64,000 nucleotides of DNA. Source: Ctena decussata (Eukaryota > Mollusca > Bivalvia > Lucinida > Lucinidae). This document shows, piece after piece, positions 11,216 to 24,700 of the stretch. A program made the translations under genes and the position numbers. Position 1 is the stretch's first letter; every line of letters begins with the position of its first letter. The stretch is from positions 2,239,501 to 2,303,500 of the forward strand of contig OZ022498.1 of NCBI GenBank assembly GCA_963989385.1, read 5' to 3'. The notes beneath the pieces were generated by a model, which was given only the letters and a program-made list of their open reading frames with translations, searched no databases and was not told where the DNA came from.

Positions 11216-11501
11216 TTTGAATATTTGTCTATGAAAAGCTTTCCAAGACTGGCATCATAATCGGCACATAAAAGACATGAGTTGGCACATTTTAGCACTT
11301 AACTTACACATTTTGCCATGCGGAGCCCAATATACATAAACATACTTAACTTCTTAAATTTATTATTCACCTCCCAATAATGACAAAAAATATTCCCTTG
11401 CAGAGCTCCCATGAAGGTGGGTTTCTGACAATAATTCTCAGTGAAGGTGTATGGAAACATCTCCATTTTATTCTGCCATTCTGACAAAGGGAAACAACTT
11501 C
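11216..11501. other. unassigned sequence
   Basis: No gene or repeat recognised; a minus-strand AATAAA occurs near 11357 and could serve a long SCAI 3' UTR, which is unproven. Confidence 0.3.
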
Positions 11502-11628
11502 CATAATCTCAAACTCAAAATGAAGCACACTGATTGGCTGCTTCCAAGTATGTGCTCGGAAGCAGCCAATCAGTGTGCTTTATTTTGAGTTGAGCATGTA
11601 CTCAAGTTTTATAACCTCAGGGCCAGGT
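11502..11628. repeat. Palindromic MITE, family T (left-truncated)
   Basis: CAAACTCAAAATGAAGCACAC...TGATTGGCTGCTTCC pairs with GGAAGCAGCCAATCAGTGTGC. The complete copy lies at 39223-39363. Each arm carries a CAGCCAATCAG box, an NF-Y-type CCAAT motif. Confidence 0.75.
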
Positions 11629-11654
11629 CCCGTCCCTGGAATATATAGTCCAAC

Positions 11655-11795
11655 CGAAATGGGGCCTACTTTTAAAAGAAAAAATTTGCTCCAAAAGGAG
11701 CTAATTCTTTCCTTTAAGAGTTGACCCCCATTTATACAGGTAAAACTGAAAATGGCAGGGTACCGTCACCTGAATATGTACTCATTCACCTTACA
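11655..11795. repeat. MITE family S, partial
   Basis: Central AAATTTGCTCCAAAAGGAGC...AATTCTTTCC and GAGTTGACCCC; right end CATTCACCTTAC. The left part is missing where family T begins. Confidence 0.6.
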
Positions 11796-12191
11796 ATAGC
11801 CCATTCTTTCATTCTTCATGAAAAAAACAAAAAAACAACATTTTGTTGAGAGGCAGTTCTTGTATTAACAGTTTGAGAAATAAGTGATTTTCCCATAAAA
11901 AGCTTTAACTGGAGTTCTGCTCTCTGTTGAAAAGTATTGCTAACTTTCTTTCTTCATCTTGCAAGACAAAGAACTTCATCTCATTTCATAAACTGTCCCT
12001 TTCCAGCCGGAACACACCCTCTACTGTACAATATTTGCTGCAATCTAATCTCAATTATCATTTCTATACACTAACTAAATGCCGGTTTCACCCTTTGGTA
12101 TTTGTTGTATAAGACCTGGGTTAATGGAATGAGACTATTCTGTCCTATGAAATGACTATGACAAATCCGGAAAATGACAAAGGGACATAAG

Positions 12192-12350
12192 TCAGGTGGT
12201 CCCATGTATGTCTACCTCCCCTGGTTCTGTGAAGAGCATGCGGCAATCGAGAATTGTAGCTAGGTCTAATACTATCTTGTACAGTGACTGATGTTCTGTG
12301 ATTTCTTCTGTGGGGAGGGGTGGGTGTGACATCGGGTAAAAACTTGGACC
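12192..12350 (-). CDS. SCAI: SCAI terminal exon with stop
   Basis: Acceptor TTCGTAG|GGTCC at 12350/12351. 52 codons plus TGA: FYPMSHPPLPTEE...IVLDLATILDCRMLF, matching the conserved SCAI C-terminus, then a diverged short tail. It follows a phase-0 exon. The next polyadenylation signal is not resolved. Confidence 0.93.
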   Translation of the reverse strand, partial: GPSFYPMSHPPLPTEEITEHQSLYKIVLDLATILDCRMLFTEPGEVDIHGTT

Positions 12351-15300
12351 CTACGAATACAAGAAATCATAAAAATCACTTTTAAAAAGTGACAATGTAA
12401 CTTTAAAACTGTTAATGTTTCTAATTTTCAAGAAGCATCCACATGGCTGAGTGGTTAGCACTCCCAACTTAGGATCATGGTGTTGCAGGTTCGAGTCCCA
12501 CTGGAGGCCAGATTCTGGTACAAACAAAATGACACTTCATTGCACATAGAGCCCTTCATAATCCTGATATGACTGAAATATTGTTGAAAAGGATATAAAC
12601 CAGCCAAGTCAGCCATCCACCTTTCAAATTTACATGAATGCAATAATTCAACCAAGACTGCGATAAAAACTATCCTTACAAACTTTCTAAATTATCCCTA
12701 CCAAAATAACAGCATTTAGATAAACTATCAACCATTTACATTCAGGAGATGACCACTATAAGCTTTTAGCTTACTGTCAGATCCTGATACTTTAAATTGT
12801 ACATTATGCTTGTGAACTGATTAATAAAATATTGGTTAAACCAACCATTTACAATTTCTTTCTGGATATAATTCATTCTGGTAAGTGAATAACACCTGTT
12901 TTTACAGAGTTTATTCATTTTACTGTGCACTTTTCAGCGGTTGTGAACAGATTTATGGTGACAGCATAAGTTTGTGCTACCTCACTTATTTTAAAGCATC
13001 TATGAAGTATAAGAACTATATAACAGAAGACATTCTACCTCACTTACCTTAAAGCATCTATGAAGTAGAAGAACTATATAACAGAAGACATTCTACCTCA
13101 CTTACCTTAAAACATCTATGAAGTATAAGAACTATATAACAGAAGACATTCTACCTCACTTACCTTAAAGCATCTATGAAGTATAAGAACTATATAACAG
13201 AAGACATTCTACCTCACTTACCTTAAAGCATCTATGAAGTATAAGAACTATATAACAGAAGACAAATCTGAGCATTAGAAGACGCAGGAAATCATCACCG
13301 ATGAACTGCATGTAGGAATGGTCTGAAATACAAGAGGAGCATTCCTTAAAAACCCTATATACCATAAGAGAGGCCACATCATGTTTCTACCATTTGAGCC
13401 ACGACACGAGAAAACCAACAATGTGGTTGTGCGCCCAGTGCAGACTCAGATCAGCCTGGGCATGAGCCAGTCTGATCAGACTCTTCGATGTCCGCATGGA
13501 GCAAACTTTGACCCTTAGCTACCATCTAAGCGCAAAGCGTTGACTCTGGCCAGACTTGGCGGAAGCCCAGAGTGATCTGAGTCTGTGCTGGGCGCACGTG
13601 TCGCAGCTCATTTTTATTCTGCCATAAAACTGTTTTTTGATGGGGCTTTTTATCTCCAGAATGACCCCAAATATCTTAATCAGTCTTAGAAAATTCTGCT
13701 ATGAGATGTATTTTTCTCTTCCGAAACAATCCCAAAACTCTTGATCCCTCTCATGATATGGATCTAGATAACAGAAATTGTTTTGAAAGGAGAGAAAAAC
13801 CCATTTTATAATATAAGAAATATGGTATGCTAAATAAAGACACACTACCGTAATGACCCTAAATATTTGGACAGATCTGAACAAACATTGTAGACCTGGA
13901 TGATCAGGGTCTACAATGTTTGCCATTCACTTAGCATCATTTGGATGCATTAATGAGTGAAATATCCACTTTCTAAGAATTTAATATCTAATAATAATTG
14001 TTCGACTTTTGGGTGTCCGAAATTTTAGAGTCATTATGGTATGTCTTGCCTGTCTGCACATTGCCACTAAGCATTCCTTCAGGATTCCCACAAAGCTTAG
14101 AAAACAATATTCCCTTAATTTTCTCTGACTTTGAAAAAAAAATTCCCTGACTTTTCCCTGACTGGGAACCCAATCCCTGTACAACTAATAGAGATAAACT
14201 AGAAAACACTAAGAAAGTTTATCCCACCAAGGTCAACACTGTTAAACCAATACCGATGTCTCATAATCTGCTTGTCACAGGCAAGAGAACGGGAGGTCTG
14301 CACACCAATTCAAGGCATTTAGTAGAAGGAATAAGTCATGTTTTAAGAAATAATTTTTCCTTACCCGTGAATTATCGCAGATTAACAGATGCTGTTGGAA
14401 GGCAGACAACGAAACATTATTTCACGATGGCCACAGGCAGGTGTGAATTAATATTCATATCTGCACGACAACACGTGTTAATCGGCCATAATTTACTGAT
14501 AAGGAAAAATTATTCCGTTTCTAACATTTTATATGATCAAATTGCATGGATATTGCGATTGCGACGTTTTCTGATGGACTCTTTAAAGGTGGACATCGCC
14601 AGAAGTTAAATGTTTACGTTGGACGTCATCATGGCACAAAATGTGCACGCTGAGTGTTTACGTGATTTATCACAAATTTTCACATGGCGCCACTTCCTAT
14701 AGGCTCCATGGGGAAAACATAAATGTCATGTTAGAATATACATTCACATCCTGCCAACAGATGCTGATCTACCTCTACCACAAAAATGAGAAGGAAAAGT
14801 TTAGCCAAGATATTCAAAAATTAATTTCATGAAAATCTTAAACCTTATGAGTCTCATTTATATAATGGCGACCAACAATGACAATTATAAAATACTTACC
14901 TAGATTTCTAGATCTGACAAAGAGTTTGCTGGCTTCTGCCATGAATTTGTCTATGTGATTCTGACACTTGTCCCACATCGTTATTGGTATATCTACTATA
15001 CTACACACATAACAGAAGGCCATCAGTGGACAGTGGAGAAACAGGGTGAACAGGTTGCCCTTCTGGTGCTGATCTGCAAAACAAATGCACCACATCAAGC
15101 AAAAAGGTTACCAGATGCATCTCAGAACTCCTGGTAAGGAGGGTTTTGAGGATTATTCTGAGATACTTTTTCATATTTTTCAATGCAAACAAACATTGTG
15201 ACCCACCCCCCCACCCCGACACACACACACAAACACCAACACCAACACCCACCTAAATTAGAAGTGTCTTGGCAAGAGGTATAGGAGAAAATTAGAACAA

Positions 15301-15667
15301 TTCCTGTATAGGTCGTTTGCGAAAAAGTGGAGTGCAAAAAATCGATTTAATTTCTTTACTACTTAATAAATTTTCATGAAACTTTGCAGACCTTAATCTA
15401 TTACCCATACAAACTCATGCAAGGAAACTCAGATTTTTTTGACAGTTAAATAAACAAGAGCTGTCACCTGACAGCATAGCTCGCCTGAATTGGTGCTTGC
15501 CCATCACACAGCCGCTATGGTGGTGTGGACTGCTATGCATAAAACTTCATGCAAGCATGTCCATAATGAAAACACAAAAGCTATCTCAGAAATAAGTCTT
15601 AAAATAAAATTAAAATAAAAAAAATGAAATGAAATTTCAAAGTCCATGAGCTTGAGGTAAAAAAACT

Positions 15668-15712
<45 letters not shown>

Positions 15713-18700
15713 CTAGTATGTATCAAAACCCTGAACCATTATCTAACATCAGCCCAAGTATTAGTATCAACTGAGTCCATCATCGTGGCACTGTGAAATT
15801 ATGTCATCATTAATATAAAACTTTAACCAAAATCTTTAAAACAAAATTGTAAGTCGATGACCTTGACTTCAAGGTCACCCAGTGGGGTAAGTATAAGGTG
15901 TTTTTGTAAAAACTCAAAAAAGAGTCTAACATCAGTTCAAGTATAAACTAAATCTCTGCAAAGCATTATGAATCAGTATGCAATTACAAAACTTTAAAAA
16001 AGACAAAAATTTCCTAAGTCCCTGACCTTGACATCAAGATCACTGAGCGGGGTTGGGGTAGTACTCTGTAGATCTAACTACAGTGCAAATATAAAAAGAA
16101 TGCATCTCTGGGTTCAGGAGATATGTGTCTTTAAAAAACTTTAACCAAACCATCCAATCAATAAAAAGACAATATTCTAAGTCCATGACCTTGACATCAA
16201 GGTCACAAAGGGGGGTGGGGGTAGTACCTTCGAAAACTTTAGACCAATATCTAACTTTAGTGCAAGTATCAAAGGAATCCATCCATGGGTTCAGGAGATA
16301 TTGGGCTTTATAAAACTTTAACCAAAACATCCAGTCCAAAAAAAAAACCAATTTTTATAAGTCCATGACCTTGACATCAAGGTCACAGAGTGGGGTGGGG
16401 GTGGTACCATGTTAAACCTTAGACCAATATCTAGCTACAGTGCAAGTATCAAAAGAATCCATCCATGGGTTAAGGAGATATAGGTCTTTAAAAAACTTTA
16501 ACCAAAACATCCAATTCGAACGCCGACGCGGACGCGGACGCTGACGCGGACGCCGACGCCGTGGTGACAACAATAGCTCTTCCTGAACTTTCGTTCAGGC
16601 GAGCTAAAAATTGTCAGATCAACTACATTAAAATCTGTCCTTAATCTTTGAAGTTTTACGCTTGGTTGGTGCAGTTTTTGGAACAGCCAGTGTTGTACAG
16701 ACTATATCCCTTATATGGACATTTACAAATTTATAGGAGAAACACATACGAAAATCCTTTTCAAATGATTGGCCCATTATCTTTAAAGCCTCTTGTTTAC
16801 CCAGTAGTGAGTGAACACATTTCAGACCACATGGTAATTTGTGAATGAGTAATAGTACTAGTATATTAACTATAGAACAACAATGGCTGTTGTACCATTA
16901 TGGTTACCTCCTGTGTAAGGATGGGAAAAAACTGAGAAGAAAATTGGTAATAATTAATAAGGAAACTTTTTATTCAAGGGTCAAAAAATTCTACATTTCA
17001 TAGCATGAGTTTGTATAGGTAACATATTATGGTATGCAAAGTTTCGTGAAAATCTATTCTATATTAAAGAAATTATATCGAATTTTTGCCCTCCACTTTT
17101 TTGCAAACGACCTATACATAAAATATAAAGGTGAATCTTACCAGGTATATGGACAGTATGAGATGGAAAATCTTATATGGTATACTGGATAGCTGGTCAA
17201 TCTTACCAGATACAAAAATGTTGGTAAATCTTAGTTTGTGTATTGAAAAGAAGGTAAATCTTACCTGGTATATTGGAAGGAACTTGATCAGGAGACAGAA
17301 GACAGACAACTGGTTGTCCAAATAAGTTGGGGAAGTGTTGGAAGGCTGAACTATTGTCACTGTCTATTATTATGAACAGAGGCTTCCGTGTGTAGGGATA
17401 CAAATCACCAGGATGTAAACTGGAATCACAAAACAACAAGTGAACCGCAACACAAGAAAACCAACAAAGTGGCATGAGCCCCCAGCGCAGTCTCAGATCA
17501 GCCTAGGCATTCACCCAGTCTTATCAGAGTCTTTGCTGAAGTGCAAAGCAAAGACTCTGATCAGACTGGGCGGATGACCAGGTTGATCCGAGTCTGCGGT
17601 GGGCGCATATGCCACTTTGTTGGTTTTCTTTTGTCATGGCTCAAATCAATCCCACCACCAGAAAAGAGCGTGAGAGAAAGTGCTAAGTTAGCCTGTTTAT
17701 TTCCATAAGCTGATCATAGTCACTGCTTTGTACTACGATAAACTACTTTACCTTAAGAACTCTAAAGACTGTGACATCCAAAATAATTACTGCTATTGTC
17801 CAGACTTCCCTAAAATGGAACAGACTGGTTTTCCTATGCAGTAATGTGTTCAAAAGAAGCAGATGAATAGTAAATGACTTACAACATAATAAAACCAACA
17901 AAGTGGCATGTGCACCCAACAAAGCCTAAGATCTGTTTGTGCAGATGCTGGTTTTGCCATGTCGTGGCTGAAATAGAGTCTGATCTAGGCCTGCACTTTT
18001 TGCTCACACCTTTCTGTCTCAATTCTTAGAATTTTAACAAAATCCCTCTGGCATTTTAATTTATGACAAGCTTCTCAGCTTATTTTAGAAATGATTTAAT
18101 TTAGTTCAGTTATTTCAACGGAGAACGGAAGTGCTGGTCATAAGCTCTACAAACTGAATAACTTCATGTATTTGATGACGAGAATTGTTGGTTTAAACAC
18201 TATTTTATTCAAGATGTTTTGGAACAATATATATATACATATAACAAATAGATCAGGATCTGATAGTCAGAACTGTCACAAGAATGTTAGGTGGCAAGTA
18301 CCACAATTTAAGGGATAACCGTACTAAAACTTGTCATTTGGGGAGGTAAATCGTGGATTTTATGGTTGCAAAGTTCATTTTACTACTGCATAGCTGAACA
18401 AGAGGTCCATGATGGACCTAAATTGCTCACCTGAGTTATGATGAAATAACATGGAAGATCATCTATTTGATGATGGTTCAATTGGAGCAGTTTTGCACTT
18501 TCTAATCTATATTCTGACAAAATTTCATGAAGATTGGATCAAAACTGTGCCCTCTAAAGTGTACACAATGTTTTTCTAAGATCTGACCTGGCGATCTAGT
18601 TTTTTGATCAGTCATTATTCAGTTTCAAGCTTGGCCTACATTTTATGTAGATAAACATTCTGACAAAGTTTCATGAAGATTCAATGCAAAATAAAGCCAC

Positions 18701-21700
18701 AATTGTGTACACAAGGTTTTTCTATAATTTGACCTAGTGACCTAGTTTTTGACCTGACAAGACCCAGTTTCAAACTTGGCCTAGATTTAATTAAGATAAT
18801 CATTCTGACAAAGTTTCATGAAGATTGAACCTAGACTGTGCCCTCTAGAGTATCAACAATGTTTTCTAAAGTTTGACCTAGTTACCTAGTTTTTGATCCA
18901 ACATGACCCAGTTGCACCCTTGGTCTAGATTTGTTGGAGATAAACATTTTGACAAAGTTCATGAGGATTGGAACATAACTGTGCCCTCTAGAGCATTCAC
19001 ATGGGTTTTCTAAGATCTGACCTGGTGACCTAGTTTTTGACCTGACATGACCCAGTTTCAAATTTGGTCTAGATTTCATAAAGATAAGCATTCTGACAAA
19101 GTTTCATGAAGATTGGAACATAACTGTGCCCTCTAGAGTGTACACAAGGTTTTTCTAAGATTTGACCTAGTGACCTAGTTTTTGACCCAACATGACTCAG
19201 TTTCAAGCTTGCCCTAGATTGTATAAGGATAAACACTCTGACAAAGTTTCATGAAAATTGGATCATAACTGTGTCCTCTATAGTGTACACAAGGTTTTTC
19301 TAAGATTTGACCTAGTGACCTAGTTTTTGACCTCACATGACCCAGTTTCAATCTTGGTCTAGATTTTATTAAGATAAACTTTCTAACAAAGTTTCATGAT
19401 GATTGGATCATAAATGTGCCCTCTGTGTCATTCTAAGATTTGTTTCTATTTTTAGCTCTGGTGGCCATTTTGTTCAGCGGAGTGGAACTGTTTTAGCAAT
19501 TTTGGTTCAGAGCCAAGAGACAAACATTTCTGTGAAATTATTTTGAAATCGAGCCATTGGCTTCAGAGAAGATGTCTTTTAAAGGTTTTTCTATTTTTAG
19601 ATTTCTATTTTTAGCTCTGGTGGCCATTTTGTTTAGCGGAGTGGAACCGTTTTAGCAATTTTGGTTCAGGGCCATGAGTCAAACATTTCTGTGAAATTAT
19701 TTTGAAATCGAGCCATTGGCTTCAGAGGAGATGTCGTTTAAAGGTTTTTCTATTTTTAGCTCTGTCGGCCATTTTGTTTAGCCGAGCGGAACCATTTTAG
19801 CAATTTCGGTTCAGGGCTATAACAGAAACATTTGAGTGAAATTATTTTAGAATTGGCCCACTGGTCTAGGAGGAGATGTCGTTTGATGAAATTGTTGACG
19901 GACGGACGGACGGACAACGGACAAATATCGATCACAATAGCTCACCTTGAACACTTCGTGCTCAGGTGAGCTAAAAACACACTTTGTGACCATAAAAATA
20001 TAATTTACCTCCCTTTATAACAATTTTCAACAGAATTATCCCCAATCTAATGCACTATTTCACATTTCTACCTTTCAAAGTGAACCACTTGGAACCAAAA
20101 GCAAGCACTTCAGCAATGTAAAAACTGAAGTCAGCCAATGATAATATATCACAGTATAAACTGTTGTATATTTATGACATATCCAATCAGACGTCACTTT
20201 ACATTTGTTAGTGCGTTTATAAGAAACAATGAACTAATCTGTGTTTACCAATGCATTTCTTTGAGAGTGCCAGGTCTTTTGGTTTTTGTTGGCCCCTCCC
20301 CATCTCGCCGACTGTTGGTCACCACTCCACCAAGGTCATAGGCAGCTGTAGATAAGACTTTTGTTTAGAAATATAACAAACAAAAGCAAATATTTTTCAG
20401 TGGACAGCTGTGCTTTACTTGACATGTACATAATTTCCTATAGCAGAAACACATATGGATGAATTAAATGCTTTTTTCATCATGCATCAATCATTTACTC
20501 CAAAGATGTAATTATTTATCAGAATACAATTTATTTGTTCAGATCTACATTTCTGGATTTGTTTTGGAAGAGAAAACTCTGTCTCATAACCAACCAAGTA
20601 TGTTTTCTATAATTATTTTTAGTTCTGCAAAAGAAGGCTGAAGTTTAGAATACACAATCATATATTTTGATTTAACCAGAATTTCACATGTAAAGGATCA
20701 GACTTTTCTTTTTCAGGAAAAGTAAATGTTGCATTTTGACAAAACAAGAATCTGGAATAGTCAGGGACCAGAAAGGGTATTAACTGCATCCTATAATATG
20801 GAGCACTATAACCTATGCAAATCTGAAAAAGCATATCCAGAACTTCACTTTCTCTAGCATCCAGCTAGTAAATCTGATAATGTTTGTTTGTTGTTTGTTA
20901 CTTTATGTCCACAGCTATGGTCATGTCAGGACGGTCAGTTAAGCTAACCACACTATTCCCGAGCAGGCTTAGACCCCCTAAGGGAACTACTACTACGTGC
21001 ACATGCATTAACCAGTAACTGACAACTGCCCTTCTTGAATCAGCAAAAGGAGAAATGAAAGTATGTGCTCAGACTGGGTATCGAACCTGGGTCCTCTGGC
21101 TCTTGAGTCAGACATGCTACCGACTGCGCTACACAGCTCGGCTGGTAAATCTGATAAAATACACATATCAAATATACATGGCTACTTCCAGCTGTAGAAG
21201 TTTATTTGGGAAATGTACTTGATTGTATAACAGTTTTACAACTTCAACTACAATACATTTTAACAGATGACTTACCATCGTCTGTGTGTTTAGCGTTGCC
21301 AAGGCAACCATCGGCTGATATATACAGCAACATTGCTCCATTGGGAGGTAGTTCCTTGAACCCTGAAGCCAGGAATGTATTGAGTTGACTATATGTAGGT
21401 TTGTATAATAAGTATTTGTGAGGATTCTCTCTCTTGCTAGGTCTGTCGCCATTTTCCTACAACACAAAACAAGTTTTATTTCTCACTTCAGCAGCAATAT
21501 TTTTGCAAACAACTTTTATTTATCATATACTGGACCCTCTTTATAAACGACCACATTTGATCCCAAACATTTTGACAATAACTGAATTTGCTGTTATAAA
21601 TAAAACGTGTTGAACAATGAAGCCATTCCATGCATATCAACAATCTGGATGGAGACAGCCGTATCGAGATGGGTCCATAGAAGCTGTTGGTAGCTTGGAA

Positions 21701-24700
21701 GGACCTCTACGATGGTGAGATAATGGTGAAGTGAGATATCACAAGAATTCCGCGGAACGCTATGTCGCACCTGCGATGCACCTTCACTTTAAGAATTTGA
21801 TAAAAGTGTGATTTTGAAACCTGTTTGGTCAAAATCCATTCAGTAGTTAATGAGATATTATCGTTTTCATGTTTTCTCGGTATTTTTAGTAACGGTGGAT
21901 GGTTGCCATCTTGGATGGTCAATTTGAAAAAATCATGAAACAGCTTCATGCAAGGATCATTTTGATACATATTTAGTCTAATTCCATTCAGGGGCTCTTG
22001 AGATATTGTCATTTTCAGGTTTTTCTATTTTTAGTAACGGTGGCTGGCAGCCATCTTGGATGATCTCCATTTACTTAAATTTCAAAGAACTCCATTTAAG
22101 GACCATTCTGACTAAATTTGACATAAATCTGTTCAAGTTTTTTTTGAGATATTGGCGTTTTTGCAAACTCGGACTCGTAAACAGAAAGTAGTCACTGTGA
22201 CCTAATTCTGCTACAGATTTTTTTCATTTTGATAATATTTAAAACCAAGGTTCCATTAATGCTCCACATAAAATTTCAGCCAAATATACCAAGCGATTCT
22301 AATGATTTTATTGTTTTTGCTATTTTTAGTAACAGCGGCCATCTTGGATTCTGGACCAAGCTGAATTTCGTCATTCAAAAGCACTGCAGTCTGGTCATGC
22401 AGGTTGTGAAATTTGAGAACCATGGGTGCAGTGATTTCAGAGAAAAAGTCATTTGAAGGTGCAGTGATTTCAGAGAAAAAGTCATTTGAATGGACTTAAA
22501 ATTTAGGGTCGACGTAAATGTGAACGGATGGACGGACGAACGGGCTGACGGACGGACTGAAAACCGGACGCCTATATCGCACCTTGCTAAAGCAGGTGCG
22601 ACAAAAATGATGTTATAGAGAACTTTGCTGTTGTAATGAATGGTGTTATAAAGTGGGTTGACTGACTAAAAAAAATGGAACACAATAACTAAGTGCATAC
22701 ATGTTCTTGTGTCAGCCTTTTATTTGATATTTCCTTGTTTAAGCTATAAACGCATCTATATAATAAAGAGCCTCATAGAGGATAAGCTCCTATACTAATT
22801 TTTAAGCTTCATAAAATTATCCTTGACAAACAAGGCTATAAGTGTTGGCCAAGTACCTTCATTCCAACTCTTATACAAGCTGAGCCCCTAAATGCAGAAA
22901 CTGAACACTGAAGTAGACATGCACACACACATACAGGGAATAAAGACCAGAGGGCCAATGGCCCTATATCGCTCACCTGAGTACTGAGGTTATGTTGGAA
23001 AAACTAAGTTGCCACAGCAACAAAACAACATGCACAACAGCAATAAAACACACCATTTATGTAGAGGATAATATCACAAACATTTATGCAAAAAATAAGC
23101 TTTATCCCCCCTTAATGGCTTCTGAGAAGAAGATCTTTGGCAAAAAAAAAAAAAAAAAAAAAAGGAAAAAATTGAAAATTTGGCCCTTCAATTGCAACGG
23201 CAACCAATCAAAATCAGGTCAGATTGGGCAAAATTCTTATAGCTGATAGAGGACTACTCTAGGAACATTTCTGTAAAGCTTTTGTAAAATATCTGCCGTA
23301 ATACAGAAAAAAATACCAAATGTCCACTTTCCCCATTGTAAGTCTATGGAAACTTTAAGTTGCCAAAGCAACCAGTTCACATGGGCAATGATAATATGAA
23401 ATATACTTTAGGTAGAGGCTAATGTTATTAATATGTATGCAAAGTATCAGCTTCATCCTCCTCATGGCTTCACTTTCCCCATTATAAGTCAATGGAAACT
23501 ATAAGTTGACATAGCAACCAAAGTTCTTATTGGGTTGGAAGAAAAAACAAAATTCATGTAGAGGCTTCTGTCATCAACATGTTTGCACAATATCAGCTTC
23601 ATCCCCCATATGGCTTCTGAGCAGAAGATTTTTTCATTTTTTCTTTTTTTTTTTTTCGAAAATTTACCCTATATTTTGCCATGGCAACAAATCAAATTCA
23701 GCGATTTGGAGAAAATTCATATGAAATATAGAGGACTATTCAAGAAACATTTCTGTAGAAAGAAAATCTAAATAAAAGCCGTGAGACAGCAAAAATTGCC
23801 AATTTCCATTTTCCCCATTATAAGTCAATGGAAACTCTTAGTTGCCATAGCAACCAAACTGCTGGAGTAATTGCCATGAAAAATAGTAATTCTATAGAGG
23901 CTAGTACTAAGGTTCTTTCTGTAAAGTTTGAGCTTTATTGGCCACACAGTTTATGCAGAGATGATTTTTTAATATTTTTCCATTTTTAACTATTCGGTTG
24001 CAATGGCAACCAGAAAAATTGCCCAATTTGTATAAATTTAACAAGGCTGGTTAAAGACTACTCCAGGTACATTTCTATAAAAGTTTTGTCAAAATATCTG
24101 CAGTGGCATAGCAATAAATGCAAATTTTCTATTTTGCCATTATAAATCAATGGCAACTTTAAGTTTCCATAGCAACCGCACTGCTAGAGCAATTGCCAAG
24201 AAAAACAGTACTTTTATAGAGGGCAGTGCCAAGATCCTTTCTGTGAAGTTTGAGCTTTATTGGTTGCATAGTTTCTGAGGAGATGATTTTTGAATATTTT
24301 TTCTATTTTTAACCATTCGGTTGCCATGGCAACCAGCCAAATTGTGCAGTTGACAAAAATTTCATGTGGTTGATGGAGGACTACTCAAGGAACATTTCTG
24401 TAAAAGTTTTGTCAAAATATCTGCAGTGACATAGCAATAAATGCAAATTTTCAATTTTTCCCATACAAGTCAATGGAAACTTTAAGTTGCCATAGCAACC
24501 AAAGTTCCAAAGCAATTTGGATAAAAAACAGTATTATTGGTTCCCCCTGCCTATAGATGCTATATATGAAATTTAGTTACAATTGGCCTTGTAGTTTCAG
24601 AGGAGATGTCGTTTGAAAATGTTGAAGGACGGATGACGGACGACGTACGACGGATGCCTGCCTATACTATAAGCTCACCTGTGAGCCTTCGGCTCAGGTG

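Larger units (their letters stand above)
15307..17116. repeat. Foldback MITE, family L, split by a tandem-cored element
   Basis: About 145-bp inverted arms (15307-15450 and ~16965-17116) begin TATAGGTCGTTTGC and contain GAAACTTTGCA...TACAAACTCATGC. The arms agree along most of their length. The element at 15455-16606 inserted inside it, near the left arm's inner edge. Confidence 0.8.

Noticed and set aside
12432..12510. Candidate functional tRNA
   Set aside because: A and B boxes are present but a SINE body follows and a full cloverleaf could not be drawn with confidence.
12977..13263. CRISPR-like array
   Set aside because: Units are contiguous 58-bp tandem copies without variable spacers, in an animal gene.
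14256..14609. 117-codon plus-strand open frame
   Set aside because: It runs through a palindromic MITE (14345-14530), has no recognisable domain, and overlaps nothing spliced.
15455..16606. Interpretation of H1 as a SINE
   Set aside because: No pol III boxes; paired sub-terminal inverted repeats and tandem core fit a HINE/pearl-like element better.
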